From assembly GCA_012728835.1 (NCBI GenBank), contig JAAYEJ010000026.1, positions 29,099 to 93,098 on the forward strand: a DNA stretch of 64,000 nt. Direction: 5' to 3'. Within the stretch, counting starts at the first letter, position 1. Each line of letters begins with the position of its first letter. Shown in pieces: positions 53,446-62,198 of this stretch. A program made the position numbers and the translations under genes. The stretch comes from Candidatus Brocadiaceae bacterium (GTDB taxonomy: Bacteria > Planctomycetota > Brocadiia > SM23-32). The notes below the pieces were generated by a model. That model ran no database searches. It was given only the letters and a program-made list of their open reading frames with translations, and was not told the DNA's origin.

Positions 53446-54177
53446 ATGGCGCGCGGGAAGACCTGGCGGGTAGTGGGCATGCTGGCACTTGTGGGTCTGG
53501 TGTTCAGCACCACGGGCTGCGGCTATCTGAAGAACTTGCGGGACGACGCGCTCGACATCGGCATGTGGTCGCACGGCATCGTTCCGCCGGTGGTGCCGAC
53601 GGCCGACGGCCCGAAAGCCGTCGGCTTCGTGCCGCCGGCGATCGGTGTCTACATGCAGGCGACCGACCTGTTCCACCTGGGGGCGCTCTACAAGTTCACG
53701 GGTGACCTCGAGTGGGACCGTCGCAGCCTGGGCGTCGTGTTCGACAAGCGCGCGAAGTTCGGCCTGGGCCCCTTCCACTATGTGTCCATCGAGCAGTGCC
53801 CCGTGTGCACGACGGGCCACAAGGATCCCGAGAGCGACCTGGAAGGCTGGCGCCAGCACATGCTGGATCTCAAGGACCCGCTCTTCCACAGCCCGGCGAA
53901 GGTCATGATCTTCGAGCCCCGTCCGGAATACGACGATGAGTACTACATCGCCGGCGTGTCCGATCCCCGGCCGTCGCGCTACCTGGCGCACGGCTGGCAG
54001 GATTGGGGCCTGATCTCGTTCGAAATAGCCTTTCCGGAGCCGTTCCTGCTGCACTCCGGCTTCTACGGCCGGATCGGCGTCGATCCCTCCCAGATTCTCG
54101 ACTTCATGCTGGGATTCGTCGGAGTCGACCTGTACAGCGACGCCGCCTATACGTTCATGGGCGACCTGAAGCGCTGA
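53446..54177 (+). CDS. Putative lipoprotein of unknown function
   Basis: A 243-residue exported protein. The signal WRVVGMLALVGLVFSTTGCGYL has a plausible lipobox ending at Cys25 (STTGC). The body is rich in aromatic and Gly residues: an acidic middle with a Cys pair (EQCPVCTTGHKDPES, a possible metal knuckle) and membrane-exposed-looking strands such as FPEPFLLHSGFYGRIGVDPSQILDF, ending VDLYSDAAYTFMGDLKR. I do not recognise the family; similar proteins occur in planctomycetes next to unrelated genes. It has its own promoter and a clean terminator, so is monocistronic. Confidence 0.78.
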   Translation: MARGKTWRVVGMLALVGLVFSTTGCGYLKNLRDDALDIGMWSHGIVPPVVPTADGPKAVGFVPPAIGVYMQATDLFHLGALYKFTGDLEWDRRSLGVVFDKRAKFGLGPFHYVSIEQCPVCTTGHKDPESDLEGWRQHMLDLKDPLFHSPAKVMIFEPRPEYDDEYYIAGVSDPRPSRYLAHGWQDWGLISFEIAFPEPFLLHSGFYGRIGVDPSQILDFMLGFVGVDLYSDAAYTFMGDLKR

Positions 54178-54207
54178 GAACCGCCGCACCGTTGACGCAG
54201 GAGTCTG

Positions 54208-54247
54208 CGGGCCGCAGCCGAACGCTGCGGCCCGTTTTCCTTGTCTC
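54208..54247 (+). terminator. Intrinsic terminator after the lipoprotein gene
   Basis: Perfect ten-base-pair stem (CGGGCCGCAG / CTGCGGCCCG) with a seven-base loop, followed directly by TTTTCCTTGT. Lies 31 bases after the stop at 54177. The clearest terminator in the window. Confidence 0.85.
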
Positions 54248-54325
54248 TCCTCCACTCTGTGGATCCGGGGGTGCCGGACCGGAGCGTGTCCGGCGCGGGC
54301 CGGGGGCCGGCAAACGGGGGGCCCG

Positions 54326-56095
54326 ATGAAGAACGCCGCCGTCGCCGCGCTGTTCGAGACCATGGCCGACGTCATGGAGATCAAGGGCGAGAACGCCTTC
54401 CGCGTCAACTCCTATCGCAAGGTCGCCCGGATTCTGCGCGATCTGACCGAGGACCTCGAGGCGATCCACACGCGGGGCGAGCTGACCGAGTTGCCGGGCG
54501 TCGGCCAGAGCAGTGCGGAGAAGATCGCCCAGTACTTCGAGACCGGCCGCGTGGCGGCGTATGACGAGCTTCTGGACGGCTTTCCCCTCGGCGCGCTCGA
54601 CATGCTGAGGGTGCCCGGGCTGGGGCCGAAGACGGTGGGGAGGCTGATGGCCGAGAAGGGCATCGACAGCCTCGATGCGCTGGAGCAGGCCGCCCGCACG
54701 GGCGGGTTGACCGGGCTGCCGGGCATGGGCGAGAAGACGGTGGCGAACATCCTGTCCGGGATCGACTTCCTGAAGCGCAGCGCCGGCCGCATCCTGCTCG
54801 GCCGGGCGCTGCCGGTGGCCGAACGGATCATCGGGGCGCTCAGGGAGGGCTGCGACCTGAAAGCGATCACGGCGGCCGGCTCGCTGCGGCGCATGCAGGA
54901 GACGGTCGGCGACATCGACATCCTGGCGACCGTCGAGGCGGCGCCCGGAGACGAAGCCGCCGCCGGCCGGCGGATCGTGGACGCCTTTGCGGCGCTGCCG
55001 GGCGTGGCCGAGGTGCTGGCGGCCGGCGACACGAAGGGGTCCGTGCGCACGGAGGACGGGCTGCAGGTGGACCTGCGGGTGGTGCGGCCGGAGAGCTACG
55101 GGGCGGCCCTGCACTACTTCACCGGTTCGAAGGCCCATAACGTCCGGCTCCGCGGCCGCGCCATCGAGATGGGCCTGAAGGTCAACGAGTACGGCGTCTT
55201 CGAGGGGGACCGCCGCGTGGCCGGCGCGACCGAGGAGGAGGTCTACGAGGCGCTGGGCCTGCGCTGGATCCCGCCGGAACTGCGGGAGGAGCGCGGGGAG
55301 ATCGAGGCGGCCGAGGCCGGCACGCTCCCGCGCCTGGTGACGCTCGACGACATCCGCGGCGACCTTCACGCGCACACCGACTACAGCGACGGCGTGCTGC
55401 CCGTGTTCGAGATGGCCGCGGCCGCCCAGGAACTCGGCTACGCCTACCTGGCCATCACCGACCACAGCCCGTCGCTGGGCATCGCGCGGGGGCTCTCGGC
55501 CAAACGCCTGCGCGAGCAGCAGAAGGAGATCCGCGCGGCGCGGCGCCGGCTGCCGGGCTTCCGCATCCTGAGCGGCACCGAGGCGGACATCCTGCCCGAC
55601 GGCACGCTGGACTACCCGGAATCGGTGCTGGCCGGCCTGGACTTCGTGATCGCCTCGGTGCACACCCACTTCCGCATGGCCGAGGACGAGATGACCGAGC
55701 GCATCCTGGCGGCCGTCCGCAGTCCGTACGTGGCGGCCATCGGCCACCTGACGGGCCGCCTGCTGGGCCAGCGGGAGGGTTACGCCGTGGACGTGGGGCG
55801 GGTCCTGGAGGCCTGCGCCGAGTCGGGCACCGCCCTGGAGCTGAACGCCCACACCGAGCGACTGGACATCAACGACACGATCTGCCGACGCGCGAAGGAC
55901 GCCGACGTGCGCGTGATGATCGGGACGGACGCCCACCGGCCCGAGCACTTCGGCCTGATGGCGCTCGGCATCGGCACGGCGCGCCGGGGCTGGCTGGAGC
56001 CGGGCGACGTGCTGAACTGCATGGGGGCCGACGAACTGACGGAATACGTGCGGGCGAAGCGGCCCGCCCGGCGCTCCCGGAAGCCGGCTACCTGA
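54326..56095 (+). CDS. polX: Family X DNA polymerase with PHP domain
   Basis: Gap-filling repair polymerase with 3'-5' exonuclease and AP-endonuclease activities. The 589-residue protein has helix-hairpin-helix segments (LTELPGVGQSSAEKIAQYF; LRVPGLGPKTVGRL), the polymerase acidic residues in GDIDILATV and LQVDLRVV, and a C-terminal PHP nuclease beginning DLHAHTDYSDG (about residue 346) with ITDHSPS and GTEADIL metal-binding motifs. Length and order are canonical for bacterial PolX. Its last eight bases overlap the convergent site-2 protease gene. Confidence 0.96.
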   Translation: MKNAAVAALFETMADVMEIKGENAFRVNSYRKVARILRDLTEDLEAIHTRGELTELPGVGQSSAEKIAQYFETGRVAAYDELLDGFPLGALDMLRVPGLGPKTVGRLMAEKGIDSLDALEQAARTGGLTGLPGMGEKTVANILSGIDFLKRSAGRILLGRALPVAERIIGALREGCDLKAITAAGSLRRMQETVGDIDILATVEAAPGDEAAAGRRIVDAFAALPGVAEVLAAGDTKGSVRTEDGLQVDLRVVRPESYGAALHYFTGSKAHNVRLRGRAIEMGLKVNEYGVFEGDRRVAGATEEEVYEALGLRWIPPELREERGEIEAAEAGTLPRLVTLDDIRGDLHAHTDYSDGVLPVFEMAAAAQELGYAYLAITDHSPSLGIARGLSAKRLREQQKEIRAARRRLPGFRILSGTEADILPDGTLDYPESVLAGLDFVIASVHTHFRMAEDEMTERILAAVRSPYVAAIGHLTGRLLGQREGYAVDVGRVLEACAESGTALELNAHTERLDINDTICRRAKDADVRVMIGTDAHRPEHFGLMALGIGTARRGWLEPGDVLNCMGADELTEYVRAKRPARRSRKPAT

Positions 56096-57245
56096 GGCGG
56101 GCCGTCTGCGACAGGGCCATCTTCAGCGACACGAACTCCATCAGGGCCCCGATGCTCACGATCCCGACCGGCCGGCCTTCATCGACGATCAGGGCCACGT
56201 CCGGCTCGCTGCGGTGCAGCAGGTGCAGGGCGTCCATCGCCGGCGTATCGGGGTGCAGGAGCTTGGTCTCGTGCACGGGCTGCATGACCGCGCGCACGTC
56301 CGCGCGCGTCCGGAACTCGGCGGGGACCCGGCCCGGCGCACGGGCATCCAGCAGCCCGGCCACCCGGCCCCAGGCATCGACGACGGGGTAGTAGTTGAAC
56401 CGGTAGCGGAAGGCGTAATCGCGCACGAAGGCGTGGATGCTCAGGTCCTCGGGGACCGTGACCATCTGCGGCGTCACGAACGGGCGCACCGTCTCTCCGG
56501 TCAGTTGCTCGCGCAGGACGACGGCCTGCATGCTGCTGCGGCCGGCCCGGTATACGAAGAACCCGAGGATGATCGGCCAGACGCCCCCCAGGTTGTGCGG
56601 GGGGAACAGGACCAGGAACCCGCCGGCGGCCATCATGGTCATGCTGGCCAGCGAGCCGATGCCGACGGCGACGCGCGTGGCCAGATGCAGGCTGCCGGAG
56701 ACGCCCCAGACGACGCTGCGCAGCACGCGGCCGCCGTCGAGCGGGAAGGCCGGGAGGCTGTTGAATGCTGCGAGGATGAAGTTCGCCCCGGCCAGCAACC
56801 CGAGGAGCGCCGGCACGGCACGCGGGCATCCCAGCGCGGCGGCCGCCAGCAGCAGCACCGTGGAGAGCAGGCCGAGCACGACGCTGGTGAGCGGGCCGGC
56901 GACGGCCATGAAGAACTCGCACGCGGCCGTCGGGGGCTCATCCTCGAGCCGGCTGACCCCGCCGAACACGAACAGCGTGATGCCGGCCACGCGCATGCCC
57001 ATCCCGCGGGCCACGAGCGAGTGGGCCACCTCGTGGAGCAGCAGCGACGCGAACAGCCCGGCCGTGCCGGCGGCGGCCAGGCCCCACCGGAGCAGCCGCG
57101 GCGCATCCGGTCCCAGCCCGACGCCGAACGGCCCCTGCGCGAGCGTCAGGAACACCAGGGCCACCAGGATGAGCCAGGACGCATTGGCCCTGATCGGCAG
57201 GCCGAACAGGCGAAACAACGTCTTGTCCCTGCCGGCGAACGGCAT
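56088..57245 (-). CDS. Site-2 protease-like M50 metallopeptidase with CBS domains
   Basis: Intramembrane zinc protease. The 385-residue protein has HEVAH at 71-75, the third zinc ligand Asp170 in FNSLPAFPLDGGRV, and about six hydrophobic segments. Two CBS domains follow (from about residue 245), with PQMVTVPEDLSIHAF and HETKLLHPDTPAMDAL; CBS pairs often sense adenine nucleotides. In other bacteria such enzymes cleave anti-sigma or regulator proteins in the membrane. It is last in a reverse-strand set with a Gfo/Idh/MocA gene 22 bases upstream. Substrate unknown. Confidence 0.92.
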   Translation of the reverse strand: MPFAGRDKTLFRLFGLPIRANASWLILVALVFLTLAQGPFGVGLGPDAPRLLRWGLAAAGTAGLFASLLLHEVAHSLVARGMGMRVAGITLFVFGGVSRLEDEPPTAACEFFMAVAGPLTSVVLGLLSTVLLLAAAALGCPRAVPALLGLLAGANFILAAFNSLPAFPLDGGRVLRSVVWGVSGSLHLATRVAVGIGSLASMTMMAAGGFLVLFPPHNLGGVWPIILGFFVYRAGRSSMQAVVLREQLTGETVRPFVTPQMVTVPEDLSIHAFVRDYAFRYRFNYYPVVDAWGRVAGLLDARAPGRVPAEFRTRADVRAVMQPVHETKLLHPDTPAMDALHLLHRSEPDVALIVDEGRPVGIVSIGALMEFVSLKMALSQTARLR

Positions 57246-57267
57246 GGTGCTCCTCTCGCGGGCGCCC

Positions 57268-58461
57268 TTACGAACCGACCAGCTTGCGGAGCGCCTTGCG
57301 GGCTTCCGCGCGCTGGCTGACGCCGCCGTCGCGTGAGCGTTCCTTCTCCAGCTTCGCCAGGACGCGCTCGACCTCCTCGGCGTCGACCGGGAGCTGCACG
57401 GTGCGGCCCTTGAACGCGGACACGTAGGCGGCGTTGGCCAGTTCGACTTCGTTGAGCCCGTCCTCGCCGGAGGCCACCATCGGCGTGCCTTTGAGGAGGT
57501 GGTCGACGAACGGCCGGAAGACGTTGATGTGCGAGCCTCCGGACCGCGCGGGGATCTTGACCTCCTTCCACGTGCACCTGGGCGCGGGGATGAAGTCGGC
57601 GCGGGGTTCCTGGCACTCGAAGATGTGTTTCGAGACGGGCTGGGCCAGTTGCCCGAACCGCAGGGTGTTGTTCTCCCACACCAGGGTGCCCCTGTCGCCG
57701 ACCAGCGTGAACGTGTCGCCGCCCGGCAACTCCGACGTCGTGGCGAAGAAATAGCCCGTCTTCTCGCCCTCGTAGCCGAACACGACGTGCGCCGTGTTCT
57801 CCACCTCGATGTCGTGCAGCCGCGTGCTCATGACGGAGGTGACGCTGCTCGGCATGCCGCCGATCCACTGGAACACGTCCATCTGATGGGGGGCCTGGTT
57901 CTGCAGGATGCCGCCCCCTTCGCCGTTCCAGGTGCCGCGCCAGGGGCTGCTGGCGTAGTAGGCCTGGGTGCGGTACCAGCTCGTGCAGACCAGGCTGACG
58001 CGCAGGAGGTCCCCCAGGCGCCCTCCGTCGACCATCTCCTTGATCTTGCGCATGGCGGGCGCCGTGCGCAACTGCAGCATCGAGCCCATGGCGACGCCGT
58101 TCTTCCGGCACGCCTCCACCATGGCCCGGGCCGGGCCGATCGTGGCGGCCAGGGGCTTCTCGCACATCACGTGCAGGCCGGCGCGCGCGGCCTGGATGGC
58201 CACCGGCGCGTGCCAGAAGTGCGGCGTGCCGACGATGACGGCGTCGATCAGGCCGGACTCGAACATCTTCACCGGATCGGTGAACGCGGGGATGCCGAAC
58301 TGCTCGCCCGCGCGCTGAGCCGCGTCGCCGAAGCTGTCGGCGATCGCGCCGACCGTCATCTTCGGGCTCCTCTGCTTCAGGATCGTCTGGGCGTGCCACT
58401 TCCCGATGTAACCGGCGCCCACGATGCCGAAACGCACCTTCTTGAGCGTCTTCGAGGCCAT
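57268..58461 (-). CDS. Gfo/Idh/MocA-family oxidoreductase
   Basis: A 397-residue NAD(P)-dependent dehydrogenase with RFGIVGAGYIGKWHAQTIL, the catalytic EKPLAATIGPARAM lysine (about residue 101) and a C-terminal sheet domain with GGGILQNQAPHQMDVFQWIGG. No Tat or Sec signal is present, so it is cytosolic. ATG 58461 follows AGGAGAGGAG. It sits between an enolase-superfamily enzyme and the site-2 protease on the same strand, and likely acts on the same sugar acid as the enolase-type enzyme (inference). Confidence 0.9.
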   Translation of the reverse strand: MASKTLKKVRFGIVGAGYIGKWHAQTILKQRSPKMTVGAIADSFGDAAQRAGEQFGIPAFTDPVKMFESGLIDAVIVGTPHFWHAPVAIQAARAGLHVMCEKPLAATIGPARAMVEACRKNGVAMGSMLQLRTAPAMRKIKEMVDGGRLGDLLRVSLVCTSWYRTQAYYASSPWRGTWNGEGGGILQNQAPHQMDVFQWIGGMPSSVTSVMSTRLHDIEVENTAHVVFGYEGEKTGYFFATTSELPGGDTFTLVGDRGTLVWENNTLRFGQLAQPVSKHIFECQEPRADFIPAPRCTWKEVKIPARSGGSHINVFRPFVDHLLKGTPMVASGEDGLNEVELANAAYVSAFKGRTVQLPVDAEEVERVLAKLEKERSRDGGVSQRAEARKALRKLVGS

Positions 58462-58552
58462 GTGTCTCCTCTCCTCTTCTTCGCCAGTCGAACCGTGAGT
58501 CCCGCCCGGCGGTGCCGGCTCAGCGGAACCGTGGAGGACACGCGTCGGTCAC

Positions 58553-59959
58553 CTAACCGCCGAAGGTGGCGGCCGGCGCGGGCAGCTCGCGTTTGATCTC
58601 GTCGATGCGATAGCCGAAGCCGGGGCCCTGAAGCGTCGACAGATCGACGCAGCCGTTGCGTCGCCAGTAGACGCCCGGGTGCACCTCGGCTTCCGGGAGT
58701 GACGCCTCCGGGTAGAACTGCATGGCGTTCGTCTCGACCCCCATGATGGTGCCGGCGTGTGCGGCCAGCAGGCAGTGGGGGATCTGGGCAAGCGTCGGGT
58801 TGCTCAGGTCCTGCACCATCAGCGTCATGCCGTGCGCCTTCGCCCAGCAGAGGGTCAGCAGCGCGCCGGTCTGCGTCTTGCACGTTTTCAGCGCCACGCC
58901 GGTCCAGCCCAGCGTGCGGCCCAGGCGTACCAGGCGCCAGTCGTGCGCGCTCTCGTCCATGAACAGGGGCTTGCGGGCCGAGACGCTGTGGACGTCGATC
59001 GGGTGCTCCTCCAGTTCATACGGGAAGGGCTGTTCGACGTAGAGGATCTTGCCGTAGCAGAGCGGGTCGTCCCACTTGAGCTTGTCCAGGATCTCCGTGA
59101 CGTACGCCGGGTCCATGACCGTGCAGTTGAAGTCGCTGGTGAGCCAGGGCACGTCCATCTCGGCGGCGATCCGGCCGACCTTCGTCAGGCGGTCGTAGTC
59201 CCAGACGGGATCGTTGCCGCGCAGTTTGACCTTGAGGCACTGCAGGCCGTCCTTGCGGATCCAGTCGCGCAGCAGCACGGGGTAGCCGTCGTCCGGCTCG
59301 GTGCCGGTCAGTTCCGACTCGTCGATGACGTCCTTGCCGGCCACCAGGTGCCAGGCGGGCAGAACCTGGTCCCGCGGCAACACCAGGTAGTCGGCGGGGT
59401 ACTTGCCCTCGAAGGAGACCTTGCTCCCCTCGGCCGGCGAGATGAACTGCGCCAGGTCGGCCGTCATGTAGTCCTTGTTGTAGGTCTCGTAGACCGGCAC
59501 GCCGTGGAGCTGCCCGTAGGCGTCGTGCAGGGCGATGTCGAACAGGGAGCAGCAGACGAGGCCGGCCAGCCAGGGCATCGGCTTCGGCGCATTGCCCCCG
59601 GCGTTGAAGGCGTCGAGCAGCCCGGGCAGGGCCTTGAAGATGAACTCGTGCCCGACCTCGATGGGGTGGCCGGAGACGTCGAACTGCGCCCAGGCCTCCG
59701 CCAGGCGGATCGTGAAGGCCTTCAGGGCCTCGTTGCGCACCTCGTAGCTCAGGTCGCACGGCCAGACCCACTGGACGCTCAGCGGGGTCTCCCCCCAGCC
59801 CTCCGCCGTGCGGCCATCGGTTCCGCGCACGGTCAGGCGCACGCGTGCGAGCGTGACGTGCGTCAGCGTCTCCGGCCCGAACTTGAGGGGCACCCGCGTC
59901 TCGATGGGCAGGAAGTGCAGACACGTTCCGGTCGGCCGTACGTCGGTCTTTAGTGACAT
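58553..59959 (-). CDS. Enolase-superfamily enzyme (mandelate racemase/muconate lactonising type)
   Basis: A 468-residue Mg-dependent enzyme that would abstract a proton next to a carboxylate. It has the Lys-x-Lys of LQCLKVKLRG, metal ligands in TSDFNC (Asp), YVEQPFPY (Glu) and FMDESAHD (Asp/Glu), and a second-base Lys in ALKTCKTQTGALL. The N-terminal capping domain opens LPIETRVPLKFG. Length exceeds the usual 370-400, with insertions around residues 170-230. ATG 59959 follows AGAGGG. Probable substrates are acid sugars. It heads the set with a Gfo/Idh/MocA gene. Confidence 0.88.
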   Translation of the reverse strand: MSLKTDVRPTGTCLHFLPIETRVPLKFGPETLTHVTLARVRLTVRGTDGRTAEGWGETPLSVQWVWPCDLSYEVRNEALKAFTIRLAEAWAQFDVSGHPIEVGHEFIFKALPGLLDAFNAGGNAPKPMPWLAGLVCCSLFDIALHDAYGQLHGVPVYETYNKDYMTADLAQFISPAEGSKVSFEGKYPADYLVLPRDQVLPAWHLVAGKDVIDESELTGTEPDDGYPVLLRDWIRKDGLQCLKVKLRGNDPVWDYDRLTKVGRIAAEMDVPWLTSDFNCTVMDPAYVTEILDKLKWDDPLCYGKILYVEQPFPYELEEHPIDVHSVSARKPLFMDESAHDWRLVRLGRTLGWTGVALKTCKTQTGALLTLCWAKAHGMTLMVQDLSNPTLAQIPHCLLAAHAGTIMGVETNAMQFYPEASLPEAEVHPGVYWRRNGCVDLSTLQGPGFGYRIDEIKRELPAPAATFGG

Positions 59960-60042
59960 GGCACACCCTCTCTTCACAAGGTGGTCTCGCCGCGCGTCCG
60001 CTTCTGCCGGCACCCCGGTCCGACGGCTCCACGCGGGACCGT

Positions 60043-60071
60043 ATGATACCAAACGCCCGCCCGTGCGTAAA
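60043..60071 (-). promoter_or_regulatory. Candidate promoter for the enolase-superfamily gene
   Basis: Reverse strand: TTTACG (60066-60071), 17-base spacer, TATCAT (60043-60048), 83 bases upstream of the ATG. The remainder of this 335-base gap to 60294 shows no gene; only a weak six-base stem near 60183-60215. Confidence 0.45.
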
Positions 60072-60294
60072 CCGCCGCCGCATGTGGTAGCATGGACGCC
60101 GTGCGAGCCGCCGGCTCAGTGGCGGGCTGAGCGGTCTCACACGTGTCTTTCATGGTCCTGCTGCACTGAGGCCGCGGGGAGGGATGCCCGCCCTGTCCAT
60201 TCGGAGGGCATGCCGCGTGCCCCGGGGACGCCGGCCCCCGGGACCGTGGAGGACGGATGGCACTCCTTCTGCAACTCGGGTGGGAGGTGACGCA

Positions 60295-61083
60295 ATGCAG
60301 CAGAGCATACGGACGCGTTCGCGGCTGGTCCTCGTCCTCGGGTTGTGCGCCGCCCTGTGCGGATGCGCGGTCGGCCGGGATCGGGACACGCTCTACCAGG
60401 TCTCCACGCTCAACGCGCTGCTGGCGGGGCTCTACGAAGGGCCGACCACCATCGAGGAACTGACGGCGCACGGCGACCTCGGGATCGGCACGTTCGACGG
60501 CGCCGACGGCGAGATGGCCGTGATCGACGGGCACGTCTACCAGATGAAGTCCGACGGCGTGGCGTACAAGGCGGACGGCGCCTGGCACACGCCGTTCGCC
60601 GCTGTGACGTTCTTCGAGCCCGACGGCTCGGCGCCCGTGCCTTCGGGGACGGACATGGCGAGCATCGGCGCGTTCCTGGACGGGCTTGCGGGCGCGCCGA
60701 ACGTGCCGCTCGCCGTGCGCGTGCGGGGGCATTTCATCCGGGCAAAGACCCGCGCCGTCCCCCGGCAGACGCCGCCGTATCGGCGCCTTGTCGAGGTGAC
60801 GAAGGAGCAGCCGGTCTTCGACCTGCGCGAGGTGGACGGCGACCTCGTCGGCTTCCGCCTGCCGGAATACCTGGACGGCGTGAACATGAGCGGCTACCAC
60901 CTGCACTTCATCACGGCCGACCGCAAGGCCGGCGGGCATGTGCTCGACTTCGAGGTGGAGCACGGGACGGTCGAGTGGGACCTGACGCCGCGGCTCACGC
61001 TGGTGCTGCCCGAGACGGGCGCCTTTCCCGACGCCGACCTGACGCCGGCGGCACCCGACGAGGTCACGCGCGTGGAGCGCTGA
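60295..61083 (+). CDS. budA: Lipoprotein-type alpha-acetolactate decarboxylase
   Basis: Converts 2-acetolactate to acetoin. The 262-residue protein has the AlsD/BudA order, from VSTLNALLAGLYEG through LGIGTFDGADGEMAVIDG to GYHLHFITADRKAGGHVLDF. Zinc-binding His202, His204 and His215 have exactly the 2- and 11-residue spacings of the Brevibacillus enzyme. Unusually, it carries a signal with a lipobox-like LCGC (Cys24), so it should be exported and membrane-anchored. ATG 60295 has GGGAGGTG upstream. No acetolactate synthase is in the window, so the physiological substrate is open. Confidence 0.9.
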   Translation: MQQSIRTRSRLVLVLGLCAALCGCAVGRDRDTLYQVSTLNALLAGLYEGPTTIEELTAHGDLGIGTFDGADGEMAVIDGHVYQMKSDGVAYKADGAWHTPFAAVTFFEPDGSAPVPSGTDMASIGAFLDGLAGAPNVPLAVRVRGHFIRAKTRAVPRQTPPYRRLVEVTKEQPVFDLREVDGDLVGFRLPEYLDGVNMSGYHLHFITADRKAGGHVLDFEVEHGTVEWDLTPRLTLVLPETGAFPDADLTPAAPDEVTRVER

Positions 61084-61099
61084 CGGCACGGCGTCTCGA

Positions 61100-61240
61100 A
61101 CAGCGTCCGCACGCACCGCGCGCCGCTCGCAGAGGTCGACGAACAGCCGGTCAACGCCCCGCATGCGGCAGGCCGTCTCCAGGACCGTCTGCGACATCCG
61201 GCCGAGCACCGTGCAGCGCGCTTTGACGCCGGCGTGCGCC
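61100..61240 (-). pseudogene. Possible decayed fragment of a uroporphyrinogen-decarboxylase-family gene
   Basis: Reverse-strand frame reads GRMSQTVLETACRMRGVDRLF then VDLCERRAV, with strong third-position GC and low second-position GC as in real genes. The pattern resembles the '(G/S)..E.A..LRGM(E/D).LF.DL.ERP' segment of UroD/methyltransferase-type proteins. Beyond it the frame runs antisense into budA, so nothing else of such a gene remains. It occupies the 200-base gap before the GH20-like gene. Short and uncertain. Confidence 0.3.
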
Positions 61241-61252
61241 GGGGGGTATGCT
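61223..61252 (+). promoter_or_regulatory. Candidate promoter for the GH20-like gene
   Basis: TTGACG (61223-61228), 18-base spacer, TATGCT (61247-61252), 31 bases before the ATG at 61284. Confidence 0.5.
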
Positions 61253-61283
61253 GCACGCACCTCCCAGCAGAAGGAGCAGCACG

Positions 61284-62153
61284 ATGGCCGCGACGGTCCT
61301 GCCGGTGCGCGCGTTCATGATCCACGTCACCCACTACGACCCGGTGTGGTGGAAGAAGAAGTCGCGCGAGAAGCCGTTCGACCCGAAGGTGGCGAACGAC
61401 GTCATCGACGCCATGGCGCAGGAGGACATGAACCTGCTGGTGATCGACATCGCGGACGGCGTGAAGTACAAGTCGCATCCCGAACTGACGCGTCCCTACA
61501 GCGTCCCGATGGGTGTGCTCAAGCGCCTGGCGCAGTACGCACGCAAGCGCGGGATTGAAGTGGTGCCGAAGCTGAACTTCTCGCAGAGCGGCTACCAGTT
61601 CCACCACCAGTGGCTCCGCCCGCACGGCTGGTTCGACAGCGAGCAGTACTACAAGCTGGCCTTCGAGCTGATCGACGAAGCCGTCGCGGCCTGCGAGCCG
61701 GAGCGGTTCGTCCACATCGGTATGGACGAGGACATGGACCGCTCGCACCGGCAGTTCGCCCTGGCCGTGCGGACGCTCGCGGAAGGCGTGAAGGAGCGCG
61801 GGCTGCGCGCGGTGATGTGGAAGGACAGCCCCATCATCACGCCGGGCATTTGGGAGGGGCCGGGCGAGAAGAGCCGCGCGGCCGAGAAGACCACGCCGAA
61901 GGACGTCGTCCAGGTGCCGTGGGGCTACCGCGCCGCGAGTCCGGATCTTGTGCGCCATCTGCGCCGGAAGGGCTTTGAAGTCTGGGGCGCCACCGGCGGC
62001 AAGCCGGAGCTGGTGCGCGCCTGGCGCGACGCCTGCTTGCGCTACGGCGGCACGGGCATCCTCCTGACGGCCTGGCGGCCCTGCCGTCCCGGCAACCGCA
62101 AGGCGTTCCTCGAACAGATCCGCACCTGCGGCCCGCTCTGCAGGGCAGGTTAG
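61284..62153 (+). CDS. GH20-like/TIM-barrel glycosidase-related protein
   Basis: A 289-residue single-domain barrel. VTHYDPVWWKKKSREKPF, MNLLVIDIADGVKYKSHPEL, VVPKLNFSQSGYQFHH and FVHIGMDEDMD recall the catalytic barrel of GH20 beta-hexosaminidases, where the acid pair is Asp-Glu in HIGGDE; here the aligned residues are MDED. The usual N-terminal GH20 domain and C-terminal parts are missing and no signal peptide is found. It may act on N-acetyl-amino sugars or be a non-catalytic relative. ATG 61284 has AAGGAG. A sulfatase follows 45 bases later, so they are likely co-transcribed. Function tentative. Confidence 0.72.
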   Translation: MAATVLPVRAFMIHVTHYDPVWWKKKSREKPFDPKVANDVIDAMAQEDMNLLVIDIADGVKYKSHPELTRPYSVPMGVLKRLAQYARKRGIEVVPKLNFSQSGYQFHHQWLRPHGWFDSEQYYKLAFELIDEAVAACEPERFVHIGMDEDMDRSHRQFALAVRTLAEGVKERGLRAVMWKDSPIITPGIWEGPGEKSRAAEKTTPKDVVQVPWGYRAASPDLVRHLRRKGFEVWGATGGKPELVRAWRDACLRYGGTGILLTAWRPCRPGNRKAFLEQIRTCGPLCRAG

Positions 62154-62198
62154 GGGCGGCCTTCGCCCGGCTTGCGGCCCACTCCGGAGGATCGTGGT

